Positions 41,587 through 42,239 of a stretch of 42,239 nt of DNA are shown here, in pieces (the first letter of the stretch is position 1; each line of letters opens with the position of its first letter). The DNA lies in assembly GCA_024400425.1 (NCBI GenBank), contig JAKSMV010000027.1:1-42239 (forward strand). Direction: 5' to 3'. The notes beneath the pieces were generated by a model. It searched no databases and was not told the DNA's origin. It worked only from the letters and a program-made list of their open reading frames with translations. The translations under genes and the position numbers were made by a program. This stretch comes from Bacteroidales bacterium (GTDB lineage: Bacteria > Bacteroidota > Bacteroidia > Bacteroidales > F082).

Positions 41587-42239
41587 ATCTTCAACTCTCC
41601 CTGTGCCACCACGCAGCATGGTCCGCCAACCATTATCTCGCATTGTAAATCGTTGCTCGATAGGGTAGTGGCAATCACCGATGGGCGTTGCATGGCTTCG
41701 CCTTGCAGGAATGCGCATTGCGCTGGCGCCTTGATGATGCCGTTGTGGTATAGGTAGTAAGTCAAGGCGGCGTTGGAGGTTCCTGTGGCCGATTCCTCGT
41801 CGATGCCGTAAAGCGGCGCGAAGTTGCGCACATGGGCGGCGTAGCAGTCGTCGCTTAGGGCAAAGGCATGGACGCCGACAACTTGCAGCTCATCGCTCAA
41901 ATCGCTCAAGGCTTTCATGTCGGGGTGGAGATTTTGCAAAGCCTCGATGCTGGCGACGGGTAGCATAATGTCGGGCAAACCCGTGCTGACGATTTGAACG
42001 GGCAAATTGGTCGTCCCCGTTAACCCCATAATGGAATAAAGCCTGTTTCGCTCGGTATCGCTGAGTGTGGCGATGAGCTTTGGTTCGGCCATTTGCATCA
42101 TGGTGATTGGCCCGGCAACGACTTTCAGGTCACCGGCCAAAGTGTGGTTGAGATAGCGCTGTCCTTCGTGGAGCAAGCCGTTTCTGAAGAGCACGCCGAA
42201 AGTGGCGACGGTGGCGTGTCCGCAAAGCGGCACTTCGCC
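41583..42239 (-). CDS. PhzF-family isomerase, 5' end beyond the window
   Basis: At least 218 residues; the frame continues past the right edge, so the true start is not visible. PLCGHATVATFGVLF at the visible N-terminus, LPVQIVSTGLPDIMLPV in the middle and DEESATGTSNAALTYYL near the end are PhzF motifs. The catalytic Glu near residue 45 of the family is outside the window. PhzF proteins isomerise or epimerise small metabolites; only some work in phenazine synthesis, and no phenazine genes are seen here. Confidence 0.9.
   Translation of the reverse strand, partial: GEVPLCGHATVATFGVLFRNGLLHEGQRYLNHTLAGDLKVVAGPITMMQMAEPKLIATLSDTERNRLYSIMGLTGTTNLPVQIVSTGLPDIMLPVASIEALQNLHPDMKALSDLSDELQVVGVHAFALSDDCYAAHVRNFAPLYGIDEESATGTSNAALTYYLYHNGIIKAPAQCAFLQGEAMQRPSVIATTLSSNDLQCEIMVGGPCCVVAQGELKI

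Noticed and set aside
41583..42239. Phenazine biosynthesis cluster
   Set aside because: Only a PhzF-like gene is present, and most such genes are not involved in phenazines.

Overview
This window is chromosomal DNA of a Bacteroidota bacterium, most likely a Bacteroidales relative of gut or animal origin. Three signs point there. Nearly every transcription unit starts at the Bacteroidota-type -7 box TAnnTTTG, and no Shine-Dalgarno sites stand out. Several secreted proteins end in type A type IX secretion (T9SS) sorting domains. There are FISUMP/fimbrillin-like lipoproteins whose lipobox is followed by KKDKN. No rRNA, tRNA, CRISPR array, integrase or complete insertion sequence was seen. The window starts in intergenic DNA and ends inside a PhzF-family gene.

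Layout. 1-4.2 kb: a FISUMP-type surface lipoprotein and a small secreted protein with a C-terminal sorting-like tail (minus), then a thioredoxin-motif T9SS cargo protein (plus). 4.2-9.5 kb: a five-gene overlapping minus-strand envelope operon (LTA-synthase-like protein, diacylglycerol kinase-like lipid kinase, SUI1/YciH factor, MscS channel, alpha/beta hydrolase). 9.5-18.6 kb: an M23 peptidase, a beta-helix lipoprotein, an outer-membrane-type protein with a metallophosphoesterase lipoprotein, a DUF4160/DUF2442 pair, and an operon of prolyl oligopeptidase plus a linear amide hydrolase. 18.7-22.2 kb: an AT-rich DpnII-type (GATC) restriction-modification cassette of four genes, one of unknown function. 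22.3-29.1 kb: mostly housekeeping genes on the minus strand (topoisomerase IV subunit B, polysaccharide flippase, folA, thyA, nucleoside symporter, bifunctional nuclease with an internal 21-bp minisatellite). 29.3-31.6 kb: membrane pyrophosphatase. 31.6-38.2 kb: repeat-rich spacers, a second FISUMP lipoprotein with a 53-residue ORF upstream, a phosphopantetheinyl transferase, two T9SS cargo genes and a WYL regulator. 38.2-42.2 kb: an unassigned transcript with a 45-residue ORF, an AT-rich orphan gene, a small operon (42-residue ORF, esterase, membrane protein) and the partial phzF.

How the genes may work together. The envelope operon pairs an enzyme class that releases diacylglycerol from phospholipid with a kinase able to recycle it, but the LTA-synthase-like protein has lost two metal-ligand residues typical of its family. 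The restriction cassette keeps both DpnM-like and DpnA-like methylases with the endonuclease, in an order unlike pneumococcal DpnII. The nucleoside symporter, thyA and folA form a neighbourhood for thymidylate supply. Short palindromic repeats (several sequence classes) fill spacers and in two places supply the last codons of a gene. The most novel parts to follow up are the 38.4-38.9 kb transcript, the unknown gene in the restriction cassette, the degenerate LTA-synthase-like protein, and the small ORFs preceding the FISUMP lipoproteins.
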